Shown: positions 8,024-16,250 of the stretch, piece after piece
Numbering within the stretch: the stretch's first letter is position 1
How the letters are laid out: each line of letters opens with the position of its first letter
From: JBBAEA01 sp041656175
GTDB lineage: Bacteria > Myxococcota_A > Bradymonadia > UBA4248
DNA: 64,000 nt
NCBI GenBank assembly: GCA_041656175.1
Contig: JBBAEA010000002.1
Coordinates: 5,364 to 69,363 of the forward strand
Direction of reading: 5' to 3'
Translations under genes and position numbers: made by a program
The notes under the pieces: model-generated
Told to the model about the DNA's origin: nothing
The model's input: only the letters and a program-made list of their open reading frames with translations
Database searches by the model: none

Positions 8024-9724
8024 ATGAATAAATCAGCGCTATTGGCAAAATGCCTAGGATTTACGTTGCTATTGTATACAAGTCATGTTTTTGGACAAGA
8101 TACTATAGATAATAGCGAATTTTGGCCAAAATCTGTAGAAAATTCTGTGGAAAAAATTTCTTCCGATCCCGACACGCAAGACTCTGTAGAGGCAGTTTAT
8201 CCATTAGATAAGGATGAGCAAGAAGCGAAAAGCGTTAAAAACGCGGAAAACGTCATTTACGAATCTGAGGAAAATCCGGCCGATGGAAGGATGCAAGTAC
8301 AGCTTCGCCCAGATCCGCTAAGTATCGACGACGAAAGTTCCAAAAATCTAGAAGAAATCGCGCTCTCTGATCCTAAAATCGTCGCTATCGATATGGACGC
8401 TATCCAGAATGAAAACAAGAGTCAAAGTGCCAAAGACTATATCGCCGATAGATTTCGCTTCTCCTCCTATGGACGAGTTCAACCCTCCATTAACCCAGCC
8501 ACTGGCGAATCTGGCCGCCAGACGCGCTTAGTTTATCCAAACCCAAGAGTAGACGAGGCATCGTATCTAGAACTGAGTTTAGACTACACACCCTATAGAT
8601 CTAATGATGGGGTAGAAGTCGATGTCATGACTACCATAGCGTTTGGGGGCGAAAAACTCTTCCACTTCGATAGCGATTTTGAAGCAAAAGTCGCGGTGCG
8701 TAATCTTTATGTAGAGGCGAGGAACTTATTTTTTACAGGTACGGTACTGTGGGCTGGTTCGCGAATGTACCGCGGTGATGACATCTATTTGCTCGATTTT
8801 TGGCCACTCGATAATCTTAACACCTACGGCGGCGGTGTCGGCTATAGAGCGAAATCACGAAGCAATATCGATCTGCACTTTGGCGTAAATCGCCTGAATA
8901 ACGATTATCAGTACCAAGTAGTCGACGTCATTAACGAACGTTTCGTCGGGGAGCAAGAAGTAGTGTTCCTAGATAGACAACGTTTTATAGGTTCGCTAAA
9001 ATTTGAACAACTCTTGGGTGGCGAAGAAATTCCGCTCTTTAAACTCAAAGCCTATGCAGAATTCCACACCCTAGCTAAGGGTAAACTACTCCTAAAACAG
9101 CCAGAAATCGAAAAGGATTTGCCCAACGATAGCGGTTGGTTATTAGGTTTACAGTTTGGTGTATCTCATTTTTATCGCGATTCCTTCGTCAATCTTTTTG
9201 TAAAATACGCTTCAGGCTTAGCGGCCTACGGAGAGCACGCCATACCCTTTGGCGTGAATAACGACATGCGCGCAAAAAACGCAAAACAATTCCTCCTAGG
9301 CTTAAGCGCTGGTCTCGATACCCCATATTTTGGCGCCATATTTGGCGGCTACTTGCGACATTTCAAAGACGCCGATGCCAATGTCCAAGACTATGACGAT
9401 GGGTGGGAAGGAGTATGGGATCTGCGACTCTCTGGCTTTATTGGCAAATACTTTAGCCCCTCCGTAGAGTTTAGCCAACAACTTCGCCGTGCAAACGACG
9501 TCAACCCCGTAAGCCTAAAACAAGAACTAGCTCAAATTTTTAAAATATCTATACTACCTGCAGTGCGTTTTGGTGACGGACTCTTGACAAGACCCGAAAT
9601 ACGCCTAAACTACAGCGTAAGCTTTCTTAATGATGCGGCAAAAAATACTTTTGCACCGCGCGATCGACTAAGAAACCGTTCCATTGAGCACTTCCTAGGT
9701 TTTGCAGCAGAATGGTGGTTTTAA
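8024..9724 (+). CDS. LamB-like (maltoporin family) outer-membrane porin with long N-terminal extension
   Basis: 566 residues: signal peptide 1-24 (ends SHVFGQ), an acidic low-complexity stretch to about residue 130, then a barrel. Maltoporin-like features are RFSSYGRVQPS at the start of the barrel, ARNLFFTGTVLWAGSRMYRG followed by DIYLLDFWPLDN and a Gly-rich GGGVGY turn (LamB has WAGKR...HMIDFYYWD... here), and a terminal aromatic FAAEWWF for BAM recognition. Family members pass maltodextrins or other sugars across the outer membrane; substrate here is an inference. A maltose-type ABC importer lies 11 kb downstream, and GlgX is also in the window. A GGGAG lies just before the ATG. Confidence 0.75.
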   Translation: MNKSALLAKCLGFTLLLYTSHVFGQDTIDNSEFWPKSVENSVEKISSDPDTQDSVEAVYPLDKDEQEAKSVKNAENVIYESEENPADGRMQVQLRPDPLSIDDESSKNLEEIALSDPKIVAIDMDAIQNENKSQSAKDYIADRFRFSSYGRVQPSINPATGESGRQTRLVYPNPRVDEASYLELSLDYTPYRSNDGVEVDVMTTIAFGGEKLFHFDSDFEAKVAVRNLYVEARNLFFTGTVLWAGSRMYRGDDIYLLDFWPLDNLNTYGGGVGYRAKSRSNIDLHFGVNRLNNDYQYQVVDVINERFVGEQEVVFLDRQRFIGSLKFEQLLGGEEIPLFKLKAYAEFHTLAKGKLLLKQPEIEKDLPNDSGWLLGLQFGVSHFYRDSFVNLFVKYASGLAAYGEHAIPFGVNNDMRAKNAKQFLLGLSAGLDTPYFGAIFGGYLRHFKDADANVQDYDDGWEGVWDLRLSGFIGKYFSPSVEFSQQLRRANDVNPVSLKQELAQIFKISILPAVRFGDGLLTRPEIRLNYSVSFLNDAAKNTFAPRDRLRNRSIEHFLGFAAEWWF

Positions 9725-9803
9725 CCATAAAAATCTCTTTAAAATGAGAACTCAATGCAAAATTTATTCATAAAATTAACGTTCATATATACAATTTGAT
9801 AAT

Positions 9804-10658
9804 ATGGATTCTATAAATCAGAATAACAACCAACGAAGTTTCGATGCCGACGCTGCCTACGAATATCTTCGCCTGCACGGCGATTTGCTTTGCAATGCTA
9901 GACTTTCCCATTGGCGCCAAATTAGCGACGACAACACGTTTTGGAAAACCTTATCCCAGTTCCAAGCCCCAAGTGGCGGCTTTAAAGGTGGTATCGACCC
10001 CGACTACCAGGGAGAAGTTCCCTCTGTGCACTCCACCATCGAAGCCATGCGCATTATGGTCATGCACAACCAACTTGAAGACCCACACGTGGCAAAAACC
10101 CTCGACTTCCTACGCTCATGTGTCCTTAGCGACGGCACCTGGCAAGAGCGCGATGAGGTTTTAGCCGACCCACTTTCACCCGCATGGTATAAACCTGCCC
10201 AGTTCCGCGTCTACGAAACAGCCAGCATCGCTGGCTACGGTCTCGAACTTGGCTTCAGCGAGGCATGGGCGCCCGCCGTCCGATACGTGCGCCAAATCTG
10301 GACCCAAATGCCACTTGCCGAAACCGCACACCCCTACTGGGCAACGCTACTACTTTTGGGTCGCAGCACCGCCGACGCCGATATCAGCATCACTTTGGAC
10401 GCCCTCGATAACCTGCACATGTTTGTGCGAAAGCACAAAATTGACCCTTACGACTGCTCTACCATCGTCGAAATTCTCGACGGCATAGAAGACCCCAACG
10501 TTGACGAAATCCTGTACCGCATCGCACAAATACTCGCCCAATCCCAAGACGCTGACGGTGGAATTACCACGCAGTATAGCGAAAAATTGCGCGTACAAGG
10601 CACATTTAACGCCCTTTTTGCAGTCGCCATCATGGCACAACGGGGAGTTTTGGAGTAA
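9804..10658 (+). CDS. Prenyltransferase/terpene-cyclase-like alpha/alpha-toroid repeat protein
   Basis: 284 residues. Repeats of the type QxxxGGFxGG (FQAPSGGFKGGIDPD), LSDGTWQ and SQDADGGITTQYS are the QW-like turn motifs of the squalene cyclase/prenyltransferase beta-subunit toroid. The length is about half to two thirds of a true squalene cyclase and no DXDD catalytic motif is visible, so it is probably a single toroid with a non-cyclase role, for example binding a ligand or protein. No isoprenoid genes are adjacent. The gene is strongly C-rich on the coding strand and followed by hairpin element c. Confidence 0.65.
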   Translation: MDSINQNNNQRSFDADAAYEYLRLHGDLLCNARLSHWRQISDDNTFWKTLSQFQAPSGGFKGGIDPDYQGEVPSVHSTIEAMRIMVMHNQLEDPHVAKTLDFLRSCVLSDGTWQERDEVLADPLSPAWYKPAQFRVYETASIAGYGLELGFSEAWAPAVRYVRQIWTQMPLAETAHPYWATLLLLGRSTADADISITLDALDNLHMFVRKHKIDPYDCSTIVEILDGIEDPNVDEILYRIAQILAQSQDADGGITTQYSEKLRVQGTFNALFAVAIMAQRGVLE

Positions 10659-10675
10659 GGAAGTTTTGTCTTTGG

Positions 10676-10823
10676 TGGGGGGCACACTGCCCCCCTACGC
10701 GCAAGCTTCCCGCAGCATGCGCCTGCAAGCGCAAAATTTTGTGCATTGTTTCGCCTATTAGGCGAACCAACGCACAAAATGCGCTTTGCGGCCCCTGCTT
10801 TGGGCGATCTTGCGCTACCCCCC
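10676..10823 (+). repeat. Hairpin element, copy c (family 1, forward orientation)
   Basis: Starts GGGGGGCACACTGCCCCCCTACGC with the arm GCAAGCTTCCC and ends GATCTTGCGCTACCCCCC. The core pairs TTTTGTGCATTG with CAACGCACAAAA and GGTTCGCC-type inner bases (TTCGCCTATTAGGCGAA). It lies between the toroid gene and the lipoprotein gene; its left flank is C-rich. Confidence 0.85.
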
Positions 10824-10912
10824 ACTGCTTTGTTGTTCATTTTCTACAACACTGCTAGCAGCCACATTTGCGGTTTTTTTGTAGTTTTTCCCAAAACCTA
10901 GGTTTTGCCTTT

Positions 10913-11446
10913 ATGTATCGCTTAGCTATTATTTTTGCCTCTTTATTGACGATTTCCTGCACGCGCTACTACAGCCTACCCGATGCACCACCTAAAGAAG
11001 AGTGGCAGTCACACGCTATAGAAGAGAGCGAAAATCCCCAAGAAGTCACCTTGCGACAATTAGAAGCAAAGCGCGCTTCTATCCAAGTTTACTCCGCTCT
11101 CCTATCTAAAGACTGGGATAAAGCTCTTTCTTTAATGAGTGCTGAAACTGTTGCACTTTTTCGCAGTGCTTCACCAAGCGAAGATCCTAAGCTAACACTG
11201 GAGTCTGGGGTTTTAGAATTGCGCGGACAAAGTATTCCATTTGACCCCGTTGCAGATATATTTATTACAAACCTTAGCGATATTCGGACCGACTTTGGCG
11301 AAGAAGTCGCGGATTCCACCAAAACGAGGCAAATCCTATTTGCCGTCGATGGCAACAAAAGAGCGCGGAAAATCGCCATGATAAAAGAGGGCGGAATTTG
11401 GGTTCTGCATAGCCCGATGATAAAATCGCCCATAATCCAAGAGTAA
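10913..11446 (+). CDS. Small lipoprotein of unknown function
   Basis: Start at the ATG at 10913 gives MYRLAIIFASLLTISCTRYY, a lipoprotein signal (lipobox TISC); the longer reading from 10868 adds 15 residues that would spoil it. 177 residues. The mature part has a helix (RQLEAKRASIQVYSALL) and a compact alpha+beta region reminiscent of NTF2-like lipoproteins (SKDWDKALSLMS ... GGIWVLHSP), but I cannot name a family. The next gene starts 4 bp after the stop, so the two form an operon. Confidence 0.65.
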   Translation: MYRLAIIFASLLTISCTRYYSLPDAPPKEEWQSHAIEESENPQEVTLRQLEAKRASIQVYSALLSKDWDKALSLMSAETVALFRSASPSEDPKLTLESGVLELRGQSIPFDPVADIFITNLSDIRTDFGEEVADSTKTRQILFAVDGNKRARKIAMIKEGGIWVLHSPMIKSPIIQE

Positions 11447-11450
11447 GACA

Positions 11451-12059
11451 GTGCTAGTAGATCGATGCTTATTAACGCAAAAAGACGGCTTGTGGGTGGG
11501 GCTTACCGAAAGGCTTGTACGCGTAGGTGAGAACTTTCGCTTCCTCGCCTGGCTCTCGGCTATTGTGCTACTTCTTGCGATGATTCGCATCCTCGATATT
11601 TCTGTCGCACGTATGGGCGCGCTGGACTACATTAGTGTGGGAATTCCTGCAATTTTTGCGGTTGTTTTTTTTAAAATTTCTTCGCAGCGGCGCAGAATTC
11701 GCGAAATAGCCATTAAAATCGAAAAACCGCGCAAAGTTTTAGATGAAGATCAAAATTTACTAACGCAGGAGCAGTATTTTTACCTTCCCAAAAAAGACGA
11801 TGCCCTTGGTTTTGAACAATACGATCGTAACGATTGCAGCCACGTTGTCTTTGGCCTTATCGACTACAAACCCGAAAACGAGCGTCGCGGCCTTACACTC
11901 GAAGCATACGCGCTCTACTTCGCTAGACATGATGGTTCGCCGCTTGTGATCGTCGAGAGCTGCTTTGATAAAATGTCTTGCTATAACTTAGGTCGTCGCA
12001 TCGCTGCCATCACTTCGCTTCCCATCATTGAGCTCGGTAAGGGCCAGCCCTTTGCGTAG
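11451..12059 (+). CDS. Membrane protein of unknown function (two N-terminal TM segments)
   Basis: 202 residues from a GTG start at 11451, 4 bp after the previous stop. Two hydrophobic segments (FLAWLSAIVLLLAMIRIL at about 30-47 and ISVGIPAIFAVVFFKIS at about 59-75) are followed by a basic stretch SSQRRRIREIAIKIEK and a soluble domain with FGLIDYKPENERRG and VESCFDKMSCYNLGRRIA. The C-terminal domain is probably cytoplasmic. No recognised family. It is convergent with hemW, with a 4-bp gap between the stops. Confidence 0.6.
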   Translation: MLVDRCLLTQKDGLWVGLTERLVRVGENFRFLAWLSAIVLLLAMIRILDISVARMGALDYISVGIPAIFAVVFFKISSQRRRIREIAIKIEKPRKVLDEDQNLLTQEQYFYLPKKDDALGFEQYDRNDCSHVVFGLIDYKPENERRGLTLEAYALYFARHDGSPLVIVESCFDKMSCYNLGRRIAAITSLPIIELGKGQPFA

Positions 12060-12063
12060 CGCG

Positions 12064-13251
12064 CTAAAACGAAGGCAATATCTCCACGCTCATCGCATCG
12101 TGAAAGCGTAAACCCAAAGTAGTCACCCTGATTTCTGAATCACGGCGAGTGATCCAACCGCGATTTTCGCAGCGATGAAGCGCTGTGGGAAGTTCTGGGT
12201 AAGGAGGCGCTGTATCATTTATAATAGCATCGAGATCAAGCGGGAAAACTGTACGCAAACCGAGTATGAGTCGTTCTGCAAGATGGGTTTCGGCTTTGAG
12301 TTCCTCAAAAAAATCCAAGCTATTGGTGGGGTTTTGGAAGTATTGGCGTAAATGAACTTTATTAGCCCATCTATAGAATTTACCGTCTTTTGTATGATTA
12401 AAAGAATGGGCACCAGGCCCCAAGCCTAAATAAGGTACACCAGCCCAACACGATATATTGTGCGCAGAATAATAAGCATCACGGCTGAAACTCGATATTT
12501 CATAGCGTTGAAAAGGAAACACATTTTCTTCGATAATTTCGAGTTGTTCAAAAATTTCGTTCTCGCCGCTTTTGATCATTTCCCCACGTTTAGCGCGTGT
12601 GCCAAAGGCTGTATAGTCCTCGATGCTTAGCTCGTAAATGGAAAGCTGCTTTGCGGCGCTGATCTCGGCTTGCTCAAGATCGGCTAAGAAACTTTCGCGT
12701 GTAGCACTGGCGCAACCGTAGATCAAATCAATGCTGATATCGTCAAAACGCGCCGCGGCCAGCGTTTTAATGGCAAAATGCGCATCTTCGGGGCTATGGC
12801 GCCTACCAAGTGCAGCTAAAGTCTTGGCGTCAAACGACTGTATGCCCAGCGACACGCGGTTAAAACCCAAATCTTTCCACGCTTTGGCGCTCTCTTCGTT
12901 GACATGCTCTGGGTTTACTTCGATCGTAATTTCATCGGCCAATCCAAATCGAGCGCTAAAAGCCGATAGCAAGATCTTTAGCGTTGACGTCTTGAGCAAT
13001 GACGGCGTTCCGCCACCAAAATATATTGTATGCAGGCGCCTGTGGCTGAAATCCTTAGCCTTGGCATCAAGCTCATACAAAAGAGCCTCTACGAACTCGT
13101 CCTCTGGTATAGGATGAACAACGGTAGAGGCGAATGCACAATAGGGACAGCGTTTTACACAAAAAGGAACGTGGACATAGATTCCAAACAAATTTTTACT
13201 GGTGTAATCGCTGAGCGTGCGCCCAAAAGGCAAAGATTGCGCGAAATGCAA
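12064..13251 (-). CDS. hemW: Radical SAM heme chaperone HemW
   Basis: 395 residues. YVHVPFCVKRCPYCAFAS carries the CxxxCxxC cluster-binding motif of radical SAM enzymes; HTIYFGGGTPSLL, EITIEVNPEH and LGIQSFDAKTLAALGRRH follow, and CWAGVPYLGLGPGAHSF is typical of HemW rather than HemN. HemW binds heme and delivers it to respiratory proteins; many are annotated as oxygen-independent coproporphyrinogen oxidase. The start is uncertain: no ATG precedes the cluster motif, and TTG at 13251, 2 bp after the rpmG stop, is the likely initiation codon. Confidence 0.88.
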   Translation of the reverse strand: MHFAQSLPFGRTLSDYTSKNLFGIYVHVPFCVKRCPYCAFASTVVHPIPEDEFVEALLYELDAKAKDFSHRRLHTIYFGGGTPSLLKTSTLKILLSAFSARFGLADEITIEVNPEHVNEESAKAWKDLGFNRVSLGIQSFDAKTLAALGRRHSPEDAHFAIKTLAAARFDDISIDLIYGCASATRESFLADLEQAEISAAKQLSIYELSIEDYTAFGTRAKRGEMIKSGENEIFEQLEIIEENVFPFQRYEISSFSRDAYYSAHNISCWAGVPYLGLGPGAHSFNHTKDGKFYRWANKVHLRQYFQNPTNSLDFFEELKAETHLAERLILGLRTVFPLDLDAIINDTAPPYPELPTALHRCENRGWITRRDSEIRVTTLGLRFHDAMSVEILPSF

Positions 13252-13253
13252 AA

Positions 13254-13418
13254 CTACTTAATTTTGCCTTCTTTAAACCAAACATGCTTTTTGGCTACGG
13301 GATCATATTTTTTGAAGCGTAGTTTGTCGGGCGTATTCTTTTTATTCTTGGTTGTTGTATAAAAATAACCAGTACCTGCTTCGCTTGTGAGACGAATTTT
13401 TTCACGTATAGCTGCCAT
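13254..13418 (-). CDS. rpmG: 50S ribosomal protein L33 (bL33)
   Basis: 54 residues. Starts [20 protein letters not shown], with the family signature [20 protein letters not shown] and ending VWFKEGKIK. It lacks the CxxC pairs, so this is the zinc-free form. AAGGAT is placed before the ATG. The stop is 2 bp before the hemW start, suggesting co-transcription. Confidence 0.95.
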   Translation of the reverse strand: MAAIREKIRLTSEAGTGYFYTTTKNKKNTPDKLRFKKYDPVAKKHVWFKEGKIK

Positions 13419-13446
13419 ATCTTTATCCTTCCATTAATAACGGGCG

Positions 13447-13520
13447 TACGCCCAGCAGGATTCGAACCTGCGACCCACGGCTTAGAAGGCCGTTGCTCTG
13501 TCCAACTGAGCTATGGGCGC
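13447..13520 (-). tRNA. tRNA-Arg (anticodon TCT)
   Basis: Read on the minus strand: acceptor GCGCCCA pairs with TGGGCGT, D-arm GCTC...GAGC, anticodon stem ACGGC/GCCGT with loop CTTCTAA, T-arm GCAGGTTCGAATCCTGC. The anticodon is TCT (reads AGA). 74 bases, CCA not encoded. Confidence 0.95.
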
Positions 13521-13526
13521 ATGTGA

Positions 13527-13600
13527 TCGGGGCGATAGGATTCGAACCTACGGCTTCCTGCTCCCAAAGCAGGCGCGCTACCAGACTGCGCCACGCCCCG
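13527..13600 (-). tRNA. tRNA-Pro (anticodon TGG)
   Basis: On the minus strand: acceptor CGGGGCG/CGCCCCG, anticodon stem CCTGC/GCAGG with loop TTTGGGA (anticodon TGG, reads CCA), T-arm GTAGGTTCGAATCCTAT. 74 bases, no encoded CCA. It lies 6 bp upstream of tRNA-Arg in the same direction, so probably a single transcript. Confidence 0.95.
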
Positions 13601-13665
13601 TTAGGTGCGTGCAGCTTTAAACTAAGTGCAAAGATTTTGCAAGTTTTTTCTTTTTTTTATGCGAT

Positions 13666-13902
13666 GAGACCTTTGCACGGCTAGAAATTGTGAATTTAAT
13701 TTTACAAATCCGATACAGTTTTAAACAAAATGAGACATTTTGTAGAGAAATATACGCTGAAAATGCTAATAAAATAAGGCAGGATGACGATACAATGACA
13801 TTTTATTCGAAAAGCGCTTAAAAGAGTGTTTTCTTTGGGGAAGGGGGGAAACATCTTTTCTTTGGCACAAAGAAAAGGGTTTCCCCCCGTGCAAAGCTCT
13901 CT
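13666..13902 (+). mobile_element. MITE-like element (family 2), copy 1
   Basis: About 237 bp bounded by inverted ends GAGACCTTTGCACGG and CCGTGCAAAGCTCTC. The interior is conserved with two other copies (39128 and 51396): AT-rich with AAAATGAGACATTTTGTAGAG and GACATTTTATTCGAAAAGC, then a G-run and a hairpin of Gs/As and TTCCCCCC. No transposase; an apparent ORF on the minus strand at 13702-13920 is probably the repeat read through. It occupies the gap between tRNA-Pro and the next gene. Confidence 0.75.
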
Positions 13903-14050
13903 AGTTATGTTAAGAGTCAAAAATCTTTCGCGTCACATGCTGTTTGCTCACACAAAATTATTGGATAAAGCTTAAATACTCGGCTAATATATTGCACGTG
14001 GTAAAAGCCTATGCCTTTACTGCTCGAACACGCATAAAATAAGGAAAGAC

Positions 14051-16129
14051 ATGAAAAAAATTGCGTTTTATTTATCAATCATGCTTATTGGCGCATTTTC
14101 AACGATTAGTTGTAATGATCAAGGTGATAACAAAAGCTGCGACGACGTTGAGTGTGGAGCTGATGAAATCTGCGAAAAAGGAGAGTGCGTTCCCAATGAA
14201 GTAGATCTCTGCAAAGACGTCAGTTGCGATCCTAACCAGCACTGCGAAAAAGGAGAGTGCGTTCCCAATGAAGTAGATCCCTGCAAAGACGTCAGTTGCA
14301 ATCCTAATCAGCACTGCGAAAATGGAGAGTGCGTTCCCAATGAAGTAGATCTTTGTAAAGACGTCAGTTGCGATCCTAACCAGCACTGCGAAAAAGGAGA
14401 GTGCGTCGATAATACTGAAAATCCTTGCAAAGACGTTAGTTGCGAAAAAGGCCAAAGATGTGTAGGGGGTACGTGCGTCGATAGCTGTACAGGCATTGTT
14501 TGTATTGACAATCACATTTGTAAAAACGGTGAGTGCGTTTTAGATAATGACAAACTTTGTGAGAATGTCACTTGTACGACAGGATTTCATTGTAGTGCGG
14601 GCGAGTGCGTAAAGATTGATCCTTGCGATGACGTATTGTGTGACCCTGGTTTTGTGTGCCAGTTGGGCAACTGCTACGACAAAGCCATCTTCCCTTGTCT
14701 CGGTGTAACTTGCCCCGATGATCAGGTCTGCGAAAGCGGCGTGTGCGTAGTCATAGATGAACACGTTGAATTTGAAGAACCCGTGGGCAATGTTGTACCT
14801 AACTGGGATTTTGAAGAGTGGGAGCTTAGTTCGCCTACTTCATGGCATAGTTTTGGAATAGAGGTCGTTGTTAGTAAAAATACAAGTAATCCAAAATCAA
14901 AATTGGCTGCCGTTAACATTAATAATCCGCTCAAAAATAACGCAAGACTAGAGTCTATCCCATTGACGCTTGATGTAGGGAAGTATTATTGCTCTGCTTG
15001 GCTTAAAGGCGAAGGCACGGTTTTATTGGGTGCACGCCTATCTGATACCGATAATCCTTCGAAGGGAAAATACAAATATAACTCAGAGACAGTATTAAAT
15101 GGAAGTGGCCCTTATAAAGAGGTCTTCTTTAATTTTACTGTCGATGCGACCATTCAAAAGGTAACGATTCTCATTACCGTAAAGAACACGAGCGGAATGA
15201 ATGTTAACGTTGATGCCATTTCTTGTGTTCGTGCCGCTGGAAATTGTGACAACGTAACTTGCAAAGAATGGGAAGAATGCCGAGAATATGATGGTAGCTG
15301 TCGACCAAAAATAAGTCGCTGTAATACGGCAGATGACTGCAGCGAGTGGCAGACTTGTGACGCCAACCATTATTGTGTACTCGCCGAGGGGCGCTGCAAA
15401 AGTACAGTGGATTGTGATGAAAATAGTGATAAGCCAAAATGTGATGTCAAAACCAAAATTTGTGTTGCTGGCGATCCTTGTGAAGGGGTAACGTGCGACG
15501 AGTGGAAAACGTGTCAACGCGCATCTGGCTTGTGTGTACTCGATGAAAATCGCTGTATTACATCAAAGGATTGCCTCAAAGATAAACCTGCATGCGATGT
15601 TACGACGCACACTTGTCAGGACTCTACACACGATTGTAACATCTTCCCCAACGGTGGTTTCGAAAAATGGGATGACTATTATATACCGTATCACGGCGAT
15701 AATTACCTTCCCGATTTTTGGTATGGTTTATTTGATCATCTATGGGACAATAAATACAACTCGGAAATTGATCCCAAAAATATTAAGCAGTACACGACGT
15801 CCGTGCACTCTGGGAATTATGCCATGCAAATCATTTTCACAGAGTTTGTAGCAGATCGCTTAGCTTCCGATGAATTTGATATTCCACCAGGTGCGTATAC
15901 ATGCTCTTATTGGGTTCGAGGTAAAGGGACGTTACGTCACCGCAGCTATTCTTCAGGTGGCGAATCTCCGTACACGGACTTTTACCAAATTGATACCGAT
16001 AAGTGGCAACGTGTAGAATTTAATGCGCCTGGCAATGTTCGAGAATTTAGACTTATCCTGTACGTTAGCCAAACTGATGCGAGTAAAGATCACGTACAGA
16101 TCGACGACGTTGTCTGCACTAAAAACTAA
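14051..16129 (+). CDS. Cysteine-repeat surface lipoprotein with two jelly-roll-like domains
   Basis: 692 residues. Signal MKKIAFYLSIMLIGAFSTISC ends in a lipobox Cys. Residues about 30-240 are tandem Cys-rich units of the type CKDVSCDPNQHCEKGECV; four are nearly identical, encoded by a perfect-looking 72-bp DNA repeat (14187, 14259, 14331), and others have diverged. Two larger domains follow, each opening with NxxFExW (PNWDFEEWELSSPTSWHS and FPNGGFEKWDD) and a C-rich closing turn, like carbohydrate-binding jelly rolls. Between them are further Cys repeats (ADDCSEWQTCDANH). Such proteins are common in myxobacterial-type lineages and probably decorate the cell surface. A terminator follows the gene. 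Confidence 0.75.
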   Translation: MKKIAFYLSIMLIGAFSTISCNDQGDNKSCDDVECGADEICEKGECVPNEVDLCKDVSCDPNQHCEKGECVPNEVDPCKDVSCNPNQHCENGECVPNEVDLCKDVSCDPNQHCEKGECVDNTENPCKDVSCEKGQRCVGGTCVDSCTGIVCIDNHICKNGECVLDNDKLCENVTCTTGFHCSAGECVKIDPCDDVLCDPGFVCQLGNCYDKAIFPCLGVTCPDDQVCESGVCVVIDEHVEFEEPVGNVVPNWDFEEWELSSPTSWHSFGIEVVVSKNTSNPKSKLAAVNINNPLKNNARLESIPLTLDVGKYYCSAWLKGEGTVLLGARLSDTDNPSKGKYKYNSETVLNGSGPYKEVFFNFTVDATIQKVTILITVKNTSGMNVNVDAISCVRAAGNCDNVTCKEWEECREYDGSCRPKISRCNTADDCSEWQTCDANHYCVLAEGRCKSTVDCDENSDKPKCDVKTKICVAGDPCEGVTCDEWKTCQRASGLCVLDENRCITSKDCLKDKPACDVTTHTCQDSTHDCNIFPNGGFEKWDDYYIPYHGDNYLPDFWYGLFDHLWDNKYNSEIDPKNIKQYTTSVHSGNYAMQIIFTEFVADRLASDEFDIPPGAYTCSYWVRGKGTLRHRSYSSGGESPYTDFYQIDTDKWQRVEFNAPGNVREFRLILYVSQTDASKDHVQIDDVVCTKN

Positions 16130-16140
16130 TTTCACGCAAA

Positions 16141-16194
16141 GCCCAACACCTTGATTGCAGCCTTTTACGCTAAGCAACGTGTTGGGCGTTTTTG
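16141..16194 (+). terminator. Rho-independent terminator after the Cys-repeat lipoprotein gene
   Basis: GCCCAACAC (16141-16149) pairs with GTGTTGGGC (16179-16187), followed by GTTTTT. It lies 12 bp after the stop codon. The loop is large (about 29 bases), so it may be a weak terminator. Confidence 0.7.
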
Positions 16195-16250
16195 CATGCT
16201 TTGTTTGTTAAAAATATTGATTTTTGCTTAACCAAAGGAAGGGATTGAAA

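Noticed and set aside
9804..10658. Terpene biosynthesis gene cluster
   Set aside because: Only a single short toroid is present; no catalytic DXDD and no isoprenoid genes nearby.
12064..13251. HemW gene as coproporphyrinogen oxidase HemN
   Set aside because: CWAGVPYLGLGPGAHSF and the length fit HemW better; heme synthesis genes are absent nearby.
13702..13920. ORF inside the MITE at 13666 (and the similar one at 39180)
   Set aside because: Similar peptides come from the same repeat; low complexity, no ribosome-binding site, and the third copy is interrupted.
14187..14420. CRISPR array in the 72-bp repeats
   Set aside because: The repeats are coding, in frame and without spacers; no cas genes in the window.
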